The notes: generated by a model from the letters alone, not told the origin. A stretch of 19,903 nt of DNA from JAILLW01 sp045640525 (GCA_045640525.1 JAZUFE010000024.1:1-19903); one strand, 5' to 3'; counted from the first letter of the stretch, positions 6,947 through 14,477 are shown. Numbers and translations: made by a program.

Positions 6947-7819
6947 TTATTTATCTGTAGGAACCTTGCCGCCGTCAGCGTAATTATAGAAACCGATTCC
7001 TGTCTTGCATCCGAGTTTCTTAGCTCTAACCATCTTACGAAGCAAAGGACATGCACGATACTTTGAGTCTCCTGTTTCAGCATAGATAACATCCATGATT
7101 GCAAGAACGATATCAAGACCTACATAGTCACCTAATTCCAAAGGTCCCATAGGATGATTACATCCAAGCTTCATTGCATTATCGATACCTTCGATATCTG
7201 AAACGCCTTCTGCAAATACTGTGATACCTTCATTAATCATAGGAATGAGGATTCTGTTTACAACAAATCCGGGAGCTTCATTAACCTGTACGGGAGTCTT
7301 ACCCAAAGCAACCGAAATTTCATTAACCTTGTCAATCATTTCCTTAGGTGTGTTAGCACCAGCGATAACTTCAACCAGCTTCATAACAGGAGCGGGATTA
7401 AAGAAATGCATGCCAACGATAGGCTTAGGAAGTCCTGCACCGATTTCTGTAATAGATAATGATGATGTATTTGATGCAAATACACAGTCAGGATTCTTAA
7501 CAATGTTTTCCATTAAATTCTTGAAACATTCTTTCTTGATATCCATAACTTCCAAAGCAGCCTCAACTACCAAGTCAGCATCTACACAGATATCGTTCAA
7601 TCCTGTCTTAACTTTAGCCATGATAGCATCAGCTTCTTCCTGTGTCTTCTTCTGCTTAGCTACCATCTTGTCCATTGACTTCTGAATCTTAGCCTTACCG
7701 CCATCAGCGAATTCTTGCTTAATGTCACAAAGATATACTGTATCAACCTTGTCACACTGAGCAAAAGCCTGAGCGATTCCGCTACCCATTGTTCCGGCAC
7801 CAATTACTCCAACTTTCAT
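6947..7819 (-). CDS. hbd: 3-hydroxybutyryl-CoA dehydrogenase
   Basis: Hbd reduces acetoacetyl-CoA to (S)-3-hydroxybutyryl-CoA. The 290-residue protein has an N-terminal Rossmann fold, GVIGAGTMGSGIAQAF (4-19), and a C-terminal all-helical dimerisation domain (about 185-290). Expected active-site positions are present: NTSS (117-120), His138 in GMHFFNPAPV, Glu150 in KLVEV and Asn188 in APGFVVNR. The start at 7819 follows AAGGAGAC with good spacing. It lies between crt (38-nt gap) and bcd (71-nt gap). NADH rather than NADPH use is common in such operons but is not certain from sequence. Confidence 0.96.
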   Translation of the reverse strand: MKVGVIGAGTMGSGIAQAFAQCDKVDTVYLCDIKQEFADGGKAKIQKSMDKMVAKQKKTQEEADAIMAKVKTGLNDICVDADLVVEAALEVMDIKKECFKNLMENIVKNPDCVFASNTSSLSITEIGAGLPKPIVGMHFFNPAPVMKLVEVIAGANTPKEMIDKVNEISVALGKTPVQVNEAPGFVVNRILIPMINEGITVFAEGVSDIEGIDNAMKLGCNHPMGPLELGDYVGLDIVLAIMDVIYAETGDSKYRACPLLRKMVRAKKLGCKTGIGFYNYADGGKVPTDK

Positions 7820-7857
7820 TTTTTGTCTCCTTTTTATTTACATTTTTAACAATTTCA

Positions 7858-8688
7858 TTACTTATTCTGGAAAGGAACTACTTTAAGCTTCTTTTCTTTA
7901 TCTTTCTCAAGGAAGTTACCCATTCCTGCTTTCTGATCTTCTGTTTCGAAGCAATCTCCAAACAGCTTTTCTTCGATTACGATAGCTTCATCCATATCTA
8001 CCTGTAATCCTTCATTGATTGCTTTCTTACAGTTACGTACTGCTATGGGAGCCTGCTGAGCAATGCCTGCTGCCATTTTGTTTGCAGCTGCCATTAAAGC
8101 ATCCTTGGCGCTTACAACAACTTCACCGGCTTCGTTTACTTCGGCAGAAACTACCTGATTTACAAGACCGATTCTGTATGCTTCCTGAGCCTTAATGTTA
8201 CGTGCTGTATAAATCATCTGCTTAGCCATACCGGGGCTTACCAAACGAGCAAGTCTTTGAGTACCGCCAAATCCTGGAGTGATTCCCAAACCTACTTCAG
8301 GCTGACCGAAAACAGCATTATCCGAACAGATTCTGATATCACAGCTCATAGAGATTTCGCATCCGCCACCAAGTGCGAATCCGTTAACAGCAGCGATTAC
8401 CGGAATAGGGAATGTTTCAAGTTTTCTGAAAACATCGTTACCCTTCTTACCGAAAGCTTCACCTTCAGCCTTGGTTAATGTGCTCATCTCACCTATATCG
8501 GCACCTGCAACGAAACTCTTTTCACCGGCACCTGTAAGAATCAAGCATCTTACGGTATTCAAATCAACTGCATCCAATGTAGCACTAAGTTCATCCAATA
8601 CCTGAGAATTCAATGCATTCAATGCCTTCTCTCTGTTGATTGTAACAGTACCTACGGCACCGTTAACCTCGTACAAAATATACTCCAT
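7858..8688 (-). CDS. crt: 3-hydroxybutyryl-CoA dehydratase (crotonase)
   Basis: Crt removes water from 3-hydroxybutyryl-CoA to give crotonyl-CoA. The 276-residue protein has the crotonase fold. The oxyanion-hole loop SFVAGADIGEM (58-68) and ALGGGCEIS (105-113) are present, as are both catalytic Glu residues, Glu111 in GGGCE and Glu131 in QPEVGLG. The protein is slightly longer than the common 260 residues because of an insert near 181-196 (VSAEVNEAGEVVVSAK) and a Lys-rich tail. SD AAAGGAG stands 7 nt before the ATG. It follows thl after a 71-nt gap that contains a hairpin. The order thl-crt-hbd-bcd-etfB-etfA is like that known from Butyrivibrio. Confidence 0.96.
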   Translation of the reverse strand: MEYILYEVNGAVGTVTINREKALNALNSQVLDELSATLDAVDLNTVRCLILTGAGEKSFVAGADIGEMSTLTKAEGEAFGKKGNDVFRKLETFPIPVIAAVNGFALGGGCEISMSCDIRICSDNAVFGQPEVGLGITPGFGGTQRLARLVSPGMAKQMIYTARNIKAQEAYRIGLVNQVVSAEVNEAGEVVVSAKDALMAAANKMAAGIAQQAPIAVRNCKKAINEGLQVDMDEAIVIEEKLFGDCFETEDQKAGMGNFLEKDKEKKLKVVPFQNK

Positions 8689-8710
8689 ATTGCATCTCCT
8701 TTATAAACGC

Positions 8711-8746
8711 ACGAAAAGAGAATACCGCTATAGTATTCTCTTTCGT
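8711..8746 (-). other. Hairpin in the thl-crt intercistronic gap
   Basis: An 11-bp stem plus three further pairs beyond a one-base bulge (8711-8725 with 8733-8746) encloses a 7-nt loop. On the transcribed (minus) strand it is followed by CGTGCGTTTATAAAGG rather than a T run, so a full terminator is unlikely. A partial attenuator or an RNase-protecting or processing hairpin that sets thl apart from the downstream genes is possible. Confidence 0.5.
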
Positions 8747-8759
8747 ATATTTTTATAGA

Positions 8760-9941
8760 TTAATCCATCTCAACGATAGTAGCACAACCCATACCACCAC
8801 CGATACACAATGTAGCAAGTCCCTTCTTGGCACCCTTCTTCTGCATCTCATGTAACAATGTAACAAGAATACGAGCACCTGAAGCACCTACAGGATGTCC
8901 GAGTGCAATTGCACCACCGTTAGGATTAAGCTGCTTTTCAACATCAATTCCAAGATCCTTACCTACTGCAACAGACTGAGCAGCAAAAGCTTCATTAGCT
9001 TCGATGATATCAAAGTCCTCAATCTTGTAATTAGCCTTAGCCATTACCTTCTTGGTAGCTGCAACAGGTCCGATACCCATGATTGAAGGATCAACGCCTG
9101 CAAGCGCACCTGCAACGAATGTTGCCATAGGCTTAACACCCAATTCCTTAGCTTTATCTTCACTCATGATTACGAGTGCGGCCGCACCGTCATTAATACC
9201 TGATGCATTACCTGCAGTAACGAATCCGTCAGGATTGATTGTACGAAGTTTAGCCAATGCTTCCATTGTAGAACCGGGTCTTGGGCCTTCGTCTGTATCG
9301 AAAACGATTGTTTCTTTCTTCTTTTTAACTTCTACAGGTACGATTTCATCCTTGAAAGCACCTGATTCGATAGCTGCGCAAGCTTTCTGCTGTGACTTAA
9401 GAGCGAACTCATCAAGTTCTTCTCTTGTAAGTCCCCACTGCTCTGCGATATTGTCAGCTGTCTTAATCATATGGTAATCGTTGAATGCATCCCAAAGAGC
9501 ATCCTTAATCATGCAGTCAACCAATACACCATTATTCATTCTGTATCCGTAACGAGCCTGAGGTACTGCGTAAGGAGCCATTGACATGTTCTCCATACCA
9601 CCTGCTACAACGATATCGGCATCACCTGCCATAATCATCTGTGCTGCCTGATTAACACAGTTAAGACCTGATCCGCAAACTACGTTCATTGTAACTGCAG
9701 GAGTTTCAATAGGAAGTCCTGCCTTAAGTGTTGCCTGACGAGCTACGTTCTGACCAAGGCCTGCCTGGATTACACATCCCATATAAACCTGGTCAACCTG
9801 TTCGGGCTTAATGCCTGCTCTTTTAACAGCTTCCTTAATAACAATAGCACCAAGGTCTGCTGCAGGAGTTGTACTTAATGTACCGCCCATTGTTCCGATG
9901 GCTGTACGGCAAGCACTTGCAATAACGACTTTCTTACACAT
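8760..9941 (-). CDS. thl: Acetyl-CoA acetyltransferase (thiolase)
   Basis: The enzyme condenses two acetyl-CoA to acetoacetyl-CoA, the entry step of butyrate formation. The 393-residue protein has the full thiolase pattern: nucleophile Cys89 in NVVCGSGLNC, NEAFAAQ (316-322), His349 in ALGHPVGASGAR, and Cys379 in TLCIGGGMGCA. Cys89 and Cys379 correspond to the pair reported to form a redox-sensitive disulfide in the Clostridium acetobutylicum enzyme; whether this one does so is unknown. Length is standard. SD GGAGG stands 9 nt before ATG 9941. It is first in the operon, behind a consensus promoter and a Rex-like site. Confidence 0.96.
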   Translation of the reverse strand: MCKKVVIASACRTAIGTMGGTLSTTPAADLGAIVIKEAVKRAGIKPEQVDQVYMGCVIQAGLGQNVARQATLKAGLPIETPAVTMNVVCGSGLNCVNQAAQMIMAGDADIVVAGGMENMSMAPYAVPQARYGYRMNNGVLVDCMIKDALWDAFNDYHMIKTADNIAEQWGLTREELDEFALKSQQKACAAIESGAFKDEIVPVEVKKKKETIVFDTDEGPRPGSTMEALAKLRTINPDGFVTAGNASGINDGAAALVIMSEDKAKELGVKPMATFVAGALAGVDPSIMGIGPVAATKKVMAKANYKIEDFDIIEANEAFAAQSVAVGKDLGIDVEKQLNPNGGAIALGHPVGASGARILVTLLHEMQKKGAKKGLATLCIGGGMGCATIVEMD

Positions 9942-9975
9942 ACTTTAAATCCTCCATAAATATTGTATTTTTACT

Positions 9976-9993
9976 TTGTTAAAAATTTATCAT
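9976..9993. promoter_or_regulatory. Candidate Rex (redox repressor) operator at the butyrate operon
   Basis: TTGTTAA-AAAT-TTATCAT matches the clostridial Rex consensus TTGTTAA-N4-TTAACAA at 12 of 14 defined bases, with one half-site perfect. It lies about +6 to +23 from the predicted transcription start, a blocking position. Rex is known to regulate butyrate genes in Clostridium in response to NADH/NAD+. The rex gene itself is not in the window. Confidence 0.5.
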
Positions 9994-10004
9994 TCGCAAT
10001 TGTC

Positions 10005-10033
10005 ATTATAACATAGTGCTTTTTTTAAAGCAA
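10005..10033 (-). promoter_or_regulatory. Sigma-A promoter of the butyrate operon
   Basis: On the minus strand TTGCTT (10033-10028), a 17-bp spacer and TATAAT (10010-10005) form a strong promoter. The spacer contains an A7 tract. Transcription should begin near 9998, giving a leader of about 57 nt before thl. Confidence 0.8.
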
Positions 10034-10067
10034 TAGAATTGACAATACATATCACATGTTTTGTTAT

Positions 10068-10523
10068 CTACTGCTTGGCATTCAAAGAACGTTCCTGCGC
10101 TTTACGAACATTTTCATCTATTTCATCCGCAACATATATATATTCTCCAAGCAATTCCCGACTGCTGTTTCTTAAAGCTTCCGCATCCTTATATATTTTG
10201 CCCGATGCCTCATCCTGATATGCATAATACATCAAAGTTGCACCATAGTAGTCCGCCATGGCCGACACCTTTCTTCCTCCATCGGTATCATCATTAGACT
10301 CGAACCGATATCTGCCGATGTCATTTACTACCCATGCATAATCCTTACGATTTATTGCACTTATATAATCGCTGTTATCAAGTACTCGCCTTCTTGTATA
10401 TCCTTTAGCCAAAGAAACTATAATAACCGTAAGCATTATAAGAAAAGTTGCGGCCAGCATACCTATGATTACTGCAGGCAGTTTGGATACTTTTCCTTTA
10501 CCGTCGATCACCCTATTGTTCAT
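10068..10523 (-). CDS. Small single-pass membrane protein of unknown function (third of a trio)
   Basis: I do not recognise this 151-residue protein. It has one membrane segment near residues 16-39, positive residues on both sides (KGK before, TRRR after), and a soluble domain of about 110 residues rich in Tyr, Asp and Glu (ADYYGATLMYYAYQDEASGK near 90-110). The C-terminal part looks helical (EALRNSSRELL, ADEIDENVRKAQERS). Unlike its two upstream neighbours it has no zinc ribbon. The start overlaps the end of the previous gene by 11 nt (ATGAACAATAG), indicating translational coupling and a shared function. It ends in TAG. There is no clear terminator before the thl promoter, so some read-through into the butyrate operon is possible. 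Confidence 0.75.
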   Translation of the reverse strand: MNNRVIDGKGKVSKLPAVIIGMLAATFLIMLTVIIVSLAKGYTRRRVLDNSDYISAINRKDYAWVVNDIGRYRFESNDDTDGGRKVSAMADYYGATLMYYAYQDEASGKIYKDAEALRNSSRELLGEYIYVADEIDENVRKAQERSLNAKQ

Positions 10524-11277
10524 CTTTAAACACCTCCAGCAATTTATCTTCCAAGAAGCTCTGCATCTTGGTTTCAGACATATCCTTCAATCCAATGGCT
10601 TCTTCTTCGGTCATTCCGTAATACGTCACCAGCAGATGATCTATTCTGTCCATAATATCTTCAATCGCAACCGCATGCTGTCCGGAATATCTTTCCGGAT
10701 AGTTGGCCCTGATGGTATCCCCGTTTGTTACATGATAAATCATGTCCAGCGTACTCGTGATTCTTTTGGCATAATCCGAAGCATCGGTGCTTTTTAGCTT
10801 TTTAGAGGTCACCTCAACCGTTTGGGCAACGAAGCTTCTGTATTTGGCAGACATATCATATACTGCCGTATATTCCGTAGTGGCATTTTTCGAATATCTC
10901 ATCGGAACGCTGTCATAGTAATCGGCAAGTGTAATATAATCCGCATTCTGCTCGTACTCTTCCAATCTTTGCGCTATCTTGTCCGCATTTTGTGCATTCT
11001 TTTTCAAAAACCTTGAATAATTGATATCATCCATACTTATAAGCACGAAAATGCATCCGAGTATCAGAGCCGTAAGAAGTGATATGACCGTTATTACCAA
11101 AGTTTTCCGCGTATACTTGGTCGTGGTTTCAACGACCTCATTTTCGATTCGCTTATACTTTCGGGCATAATTATCCATTTCGACTCTGTGCGCTTCATAG
11201 TATGGATTATCTTTTCCGCAATGGGGGCATTTGGCATCTTCGATTGCCATGTCTGCAGCACAAAATTTACATTTCAT
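10513..11277 (-). CDS. Zinc-ribbon single-pass membrane protein of unknown function (second of a trio)
   Basis: The 254-residue protein starts with a zinc ribbon: Cys3, Cys6, Cys17 and Cys20 (CKFC...CPHCG). A charged stretch, rich in Arg and Lys, leads to a membrane segment near 59-81, so the ribbon is probably inside the cell and the 170-residue C-terminal domain outside. That domain is mostly helical. It ends with a motif, LLVTYYGMTEEEAIGL (215-230), that resembles LKQMYGLNDAEIDNL in the upstream neighbour, so the two are probably distant paralogs. The SD is AGGAG before ATG 11277, 24 nt after the upstream gene. The function is unknown; zinc-ribbon membrane proteins of this layout are common and mostly uncharacterised in Firmicutes. 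Confidence 0.8.
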   Translation of the reverse strand: MKCKFCAADMAIEDAKCPHCGKDNPYYEAHRVEMDNYARKYKRIENEVVETTTKYTRKTLVITVISLLTALILGCIFVLISMDDINYSRFLKKNAQNADKIAQRLEEYEQNADYITLADYYDSVPMRYSKNATTEYTAVYDMSAKYRSFVAQTVEVTSKKLKSTDASDYAKRITSTLDMIYHVTNGDTIRANYPERYSGQHAVAIEDIMDRIDHLLVTYYGMTEEEAIGLKDMSETKMQSFLEDKLLEVFKDEQ

Positions 11278-11301
11278 TTCGTATTTCTCCTCGTAACAAT
11301 T

Positions 11302-12150
11302 CTAATCGACATTCGCAAACAACTTTTGGTATGTGTCCTCACATTTGTTAAATTCCACACCCACGCCGGGAGAATCAAACGTAACCATGACTTCAAGGTT
11401 GTCAATTTCGGCATCGTTCAATCCGTACATTTGCTTGAGGCGGGCGCGAACATCTTCCTGATAGCCCAATATCATTTGATAATCTTCTTCCGGCAGGCTT
11501 CTGACAACGTTCTGTCTTATTTCCCATGGTTCAAACAAAATGTACATGGCATCATAAAACATATATACTTTTTCGGATTCCTGAATATCCTCCGGCTGAT
11601 GTCCATCCTCAAAATATTCACTAAACATTTTGTACTTTCCGTATGCGCACAACCAATCGTAATGATTCCAGTTCCACAAATGATATTCCGTACCCGATTC
11701 ATCATTCTTCAGGTACATGTCATACTCAAAATCCACTATTTCATCATATCGTCCTTCTTCAAACCACTCATCCAACATGGCAAAATTTGTCTGCTGCCAC
11801 TCCCATTGAGCCCTTTGCTCTTCTTCCTCTTTCTTTTCATCAAGAGCATTGATTATCAAAAATGCGACCACCGCAATGATTGCAAGCACAAGTATGACAA
11901 TCAATACCTTCAGTGCTCTTTTCCCTTGAAACTTCGCCTCTTTGGTCATTGCCTCCCTGGGAATATCTTTGGTCTTTTCAAGCTGAATCCGTATTGCTTC
12001 AAGGTCTTTTAAATATTCTTCCTCATCCCCGTATTCGTTAACGGTACCGCAAAACGGACATTTGGGGGCATGTATATTAAAGTGTGCACCGCAATTCTCG
12101 CAAACTATTTCCTGCTCCTCACGTTCGATAAGTTCGGATATTTCACTCAT
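11302..12150 (-). CDS. Zinc-ribbon single-pass membrane protein of unknown function (first of a trio)
   Basis: The 282-residue protein carries a zinc ribbon at Cys17, Cys20, Cys31 and Cys34 (CENC...CPFCG) after a short acidic tail. A helical linker (about 45-75) leads to a membrane segment near 81-102 and then an acidic, Trp/Tyr-rich domain (DEWFEEGRYDEIVDFEYDMY near 126-145; WNWNHYDW near 159-166). The positive residues before the membrane segment suggest the ribbon is cytoplasmic and the large domain external. SD AGGAG is 9 nt before ATG 12150. It heads the three-gene set, 24 nt before the second member. It follows the hpf terminator and so has its own promoter, which I could not place with confidence. 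The function is not recognised. Confidence 0.8.
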   Translation of the reverse strand: MSEISELIEREEQEIVCENCGAHFNIHAPKCPFCGTVNEYGDEEEYLKDLEAIRIQLEKTKDIPREAMTKEAKFQGKRALKVLIVILVLAIIAVVAFLIINALDEKKEEEEQRAQWEWQQTNFAMLDEWFEEGRYDEIVDFEYDMYLKNDESGTEYHLWNWNHYDWLCAYGKYKMFSEYFEDGHQPEDIQESEKVYMFYDAMYILFEPWEIRQNVVRSLPEEDYQMILGYQEDVRARLKQMYGLNDAEIDNLEVMVTFDSPGVGVEFNKCEDTYQKLFANVD

Positions 12151-12199
12151 GTGTCATTCTCCTGTATAGTCAATATCTCTAATGACATAATACTGCAGT

Positions 12200-12228
12200 A
12201 AAAAAGGCGCCGGTAAATACCGACGCCT
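12200..12228 (-). terminator. Intrinsic terminator of hpf
   Basis: The stem AGGCG-C-CGGT pairs with ACCG-A-CGCCT (12205-12228) with one internal mismatch. On the minus strand it is followed by six T (complement of 12200-12205). It starts 14 nt after the hpf stop. Confidence 0.85.
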
Positions 12229-12242
12229 CTAAAATACCACAT

Positions 12243-12770
12243 CTAATCTTCAGGTTCAATCAAACCGTATGTATTTCCTTTACGTTTATACACTACATTA
12301 ACCTGATCGGTTTCCGCATTACAGAATACATAGAAATCATGTCCCAAGAGTTCCATCTGCACGCACGCATCTTCCGGATACATAGGCTTAATATCAAATT
12401 TCTTGGTTCTGATAATCTTAACTTCCTCTTCATCATCAAACTCTTTATCCAAAAATTCCTGTTTAAATGATGAATTGCGTTCCTGCTTATCAACTATCTT
12501 TGATTTGTACTTTTTAAGCTGTCTTTCAATTATCTCCTCTACCAAGTCTATTGAAACATACATATCCGAACTTGACTGCTCGGAGCGAATGATTCTTCCC
12601 TTAACCGGGATTGTAACCTCTATTTTTTGACTATCCTTTTCAACGCTCAAGGTTACGTGAATTTCCGTGTCGGGGGTAAAGTATTTTTCTAACTTTCCTA
12701 TCTTATCCTCGACTGCAGATTTTAAACCGGGGGTAACATCAATGTTTTTTCCAATAATTATAAACTTCAT
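12243..12770 (-). CDS. hpf: Ribosome hibernation promoting factor, long form
   Basis: Long HPF binds the 30S subunit and dimerises 70S ribosomes into inactive 100S particles in slow growth. The N-terminal domain (about 1-100, MKFIIIGKNIDVTPGLKSAV) has the ribosome-binding fold. A linker with acidic residues (FLDKEFDDEEEV) follows, then the C-terminal dimerisation domain: KKFDIKPMYPEDACVQMELL, then GHDFYVFCNAETDQVNVVYK. The frame is open to 12779 (MMHM), but the first two ATG abut the SD AAAGGG. The ATG at 12770 has 9-nt spacing and gives the usual MKF start, hence 175 residues. It is monocistronic, with its own promoter and terminator. Confidence 0.93.
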   Translation of the reverse strand: MKFIIIGKNIDVTPGLKSAVEDKIGKLEKYFTPDTEIHVTLSVEKDSQKIEVTIPVKGRIIRSEQSSSDMYVSIDLVEEIIERQLKKYKSKIVDKQERNSSFKQEFLDKEFDDEEEVKIIRTKKFDIKPMYPEDACVQMELLGHDFYVFCNAETDQVNVVYKRKGNTYGLIEPED

Positions 12771-12807
12771 ATGCATCATCCCTTTCTGTGGAATTCATTG
12801 TAGATAC

Positions 12808-12837
12808 ATAATACCACAATTGTATCAAGTTTTGCAA
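12808..12837 (-). promoter_or_regulatory. Promoter of hpf
   Basis: TTGCAA (12837-12832), an 18-bp spacer and TATTAT (12813-12808) on the minus strand form a plausible vegetative promoter. The start would fall near 12801, giving a leader of about 30 nt. Confidence 0.5.
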
Positions 12838-12863
12838 CAATTCTTCTGAATTTTTATAAATAT

Positions 12864-14312
12864 TTAGAATATTCGTCTTACTGCCAATACCTGGCGGTAA
12901 TCTGCATTGGAAATCTTGATACCTGTCTTTCTTGATGATGCGTGTACAATCTGTCCGCCACCTATGTAAATACCTACATGTCCCGAATAACATACCAGGT
13001 CACCCGGTTGTGCGTTAGCAAGTCCGTCTACCGCACGTCCCATATTACGGTCGGCATTTGCAGAGTGTGGCAAAGATACGCCGAAATGCTTATATACACT
13101 TAATGTAAATCCTGAACAATCGGCACCGTTGGTCAGTGAAGTTCCACCATAAACATACGGATTGCCTACAAACTGTAATGCGAAGTTGGCAACTTCCTTA
13201 CCCAGTGCACTTCCTTCTCCCGTTGCATAAACAACCTGCTCTTTTTTCTTTTTGCCGGATGACGATGAAGTGTTATTGTTATTGTTCTTCTTCATTGCCT
13301 TATTGGCAGCTTCTATAGCAGCCTGACGTTCGCGTTCTTCCTTGGCCAGACGTGCTTCCTCTTCTTCCTTGGATTCGGCCTTAACAAATTCGGTAGATAG
13401 CTTAACGTAATCAAGACTTACGTATCCGTCACCTTCTTCTATGTTAACCTTAACCCAACTGTCAAGTTCTTCAGACACTGTAAGCACTTCACCCATAGGA
13501 ACAAGTCCCAGTGTAACTGCCTCTGTTGAAGGTTCTTCGCGCACCTTCAGAGTAGTTGTGTCAACAGTTGCCACTCTGGTTCCTACCTTCTTGGCAAGTT
13601 CAACGGCATTATCGCCGGTAACGCAAAATTCAGCCTTGACGAATCCGGTAACCGAACCTGATTTAATCTTATACCAACCGTTTTCTTCTTCTATGAATTC
13701 ACCGGCCGATTTGTCATATAACTTACCGAGTATTTCCGAATCCTCATTGGATTCCGATCTTACATTTACCCAAGAGCCCGTGTTAACCTGTGCAATAACC
13801 AAATCTTTAAAGCCTTCTTCTTCAGCTTTGGCCTCCTGCTCACGTTCAACCTCTTTGGTCGTTTTTTCGGTCGTGGGAATATAAGTCTCTTCTATATCGA
13901 TTTCGTCATCTGCCGCAGGTGTCGGACTGATAAGTTCATTCGCACCTTCAGCATCATTGTTTTCTTCCGTCGAATCACCGGTCTGAGTATCCGCAGACGG
14001 TGTCGGAAGCTCAACTGTCAGCTCCGAATCTATTCCGGCTGTAGTCGTACTGCCCGTAGGCGTAGGTGATACTATCGGTTTTTGGGTAAACTCCGATCCG
14101 TTCCCCGTAACCGTCGTTTTGGTTTTCTTGCCCTCTTTCTCTTCCTTGATATCCTTTACTGACGTTCCTTGCTCGGAAAAGAAATAATCAAATCCTGCGG
14201 ATGGAAGCATCTTCAAATCTTTAGCGTAAGCATCTATTGAAAGGCCGGAAATCAGCAAAATTCCACATACAGACGCAGAAAAAGCGCACACTATGCCTCT
14301 ATTTATCTTCAT
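12864..14312 (-). CDS. Secreted cell-wall hydrolase: two SH3 domains plus NlpC/P60 peptidase
   Basis: NlpC/P60 enzymes cut peptide stems of peptidoglycan, usually gamma-D-Glu-meso-DAP bonds. With the chosen start the protein has 482 residues: a signal peptide ending near AYA (28-30), and a Thr/Pro/acid-rich spacer with repeated PTP motifs (about 80-135). Two bacterial SH3 domains follow (about 170-232 and 243-306; WVNVRSESNEDSEILGKL and LKVREEPSTEAVTLGLVP). A Lys/Glu coiled stretch and an Asn/Ser/Lys linker lead to the catalytic domain (about 370-482). The triad is visible: Cys399 in GADCSGF, His445 in SGHVGIYI, His457 in IVHASS. The frame extends to 14339, but TAGGAGT 7 nt before ATG 14312 decides the start. 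It has a consensus promoter and a WalR-type box. The presence of ddh nearby fits a DAP-containing wall. Confidence 0.93.
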   Translation of the reverse strand: MKINRGIVCAFSASVCGILLISGLSIDAYAKDLKMLPSAGFDYFFSEQGTSVKDIKEEKEGKKTKTTVTGNGSEFTQKPIVSPTPTGSTTTAGIDSELTVELPTPSADTQTGDSTEENNDAEGANELISPTPAADDEIDIEETYIPTTEKTTKEVEREQEAKAEEEGFKDLVIAQVNTGSWVNVRSESNEDSEILGKLYDKSAGEFIEEENGWYKIKSGSVTGFVKAEFCVTGDNAVELAKKVGTRVATVDTTTLKVREEPSTEAVTLGLVPMGEVLTVSEELDSWVKVNIEEGDGYVSLDYVKLSTEFVKAESKEEEEARLAKEERERQAAIEAANKAMKKNNNNNTSSSSGKKKKEQVVYATGEGSALGKEVANFALQFVGNPYVYGGTSLTNGADCSGFTLSVYKHFGVSLPHSANADRNMGRAVDGLANAQPGDLVCYSGHVGIYIGGGQIVHASSRKTGIKISNADYRQVLAVRRIF

Positions 14313-14331
14313 ACAAACTCCTACTACTCTT

Positions 14332-14353
14332 TGTAACATTTCTGTAACATTTC
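14332..14353. promoter_or_regulatory. Tandem 11-bp repeat forming a perfect WalR-type box
   Basis: TGTAACATTTC occurs twice back to back (14332-14342, 14343-14353). On the minus strand this gives TGTTAC-N5-TGTTAC (14349-14333), an exact fit to the WalR consensus TGTWAH-N5-TGTWAH known from Bacillus and Staphylococcus. It lies downstream of the -10, about +5 to +21, in front of a wall hydrolase, a gene class that WalR controls. Confidence 0.65.
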
Positions 14354-14359
14354 AGAGAC

Positions 14360-14388
14360 ACTATACCATATGGTGTGAACACTGTCAA
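14360..14388 (-). promoter_or_regulatory. Sigma-A promoter of the NlpC/P60 gene
   Basis: On the minus strand TTGACA (14388-14383), exactly 17 bp, and TATAGT (14365-14360) make a near-perfect promoter. The spacer contains the palindrome ACCATATGGT (14365-14374), which could bind a regulator. Confidence 0.85.
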
Positions 14389-14432
14389 ACTCCGACACAA
14401 GTTTGAGATGTTTTCGGGCAATTGCGGCGGTT

Positions 14433-14468
14433 GGACTCAAATCAGTGGGCTTTCGCTGATTTGAGTCC
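14433..14468 (-). other. Strong hairpin after trxB without a T run
   Basis: A perfect 13-bp inverted repeat (GGACTCAAATCAG at 14433-14445, complement at 14456-14468) encloses 10 nt. It starts 9 nt after the trxB stop on the transcribed strand. No T run follows on minus, so it may be a 3'-end stabilising hairpin or a factor-assisted terminator of the five-gene operon. Confidence 0.6.
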
Positions 14469-14477
14469 ATAGGAGTT

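Noticed and set aside
8711..8760. Intrinsic terminator separating thl from crt
   Set aside because: The T run is on the wrong side for the minus-strand transcript; the hairpin is kept only as a possible modulator.
11188..12012. 274-codon plus-strand open frame
   Set aside because: It lies antisense to the two zinc-ribbon genes, has no SD and a low-complexity Phe/Ile/His composition; it is a shadow frame.
12771..12779. Earlier start codons for hpf (MMHM)
   Set aside because: The first ATG touches the Shine-Dalgarno GGG, so there is no room for initiation; the ATG at 12770 has proper spacing and the usual family start.
14332..14353. CRISPR-like or microsatellite repeat
   Set aside because: Only two 11-bp units without spacers; the promoter context and the WalR consensus explain it better.
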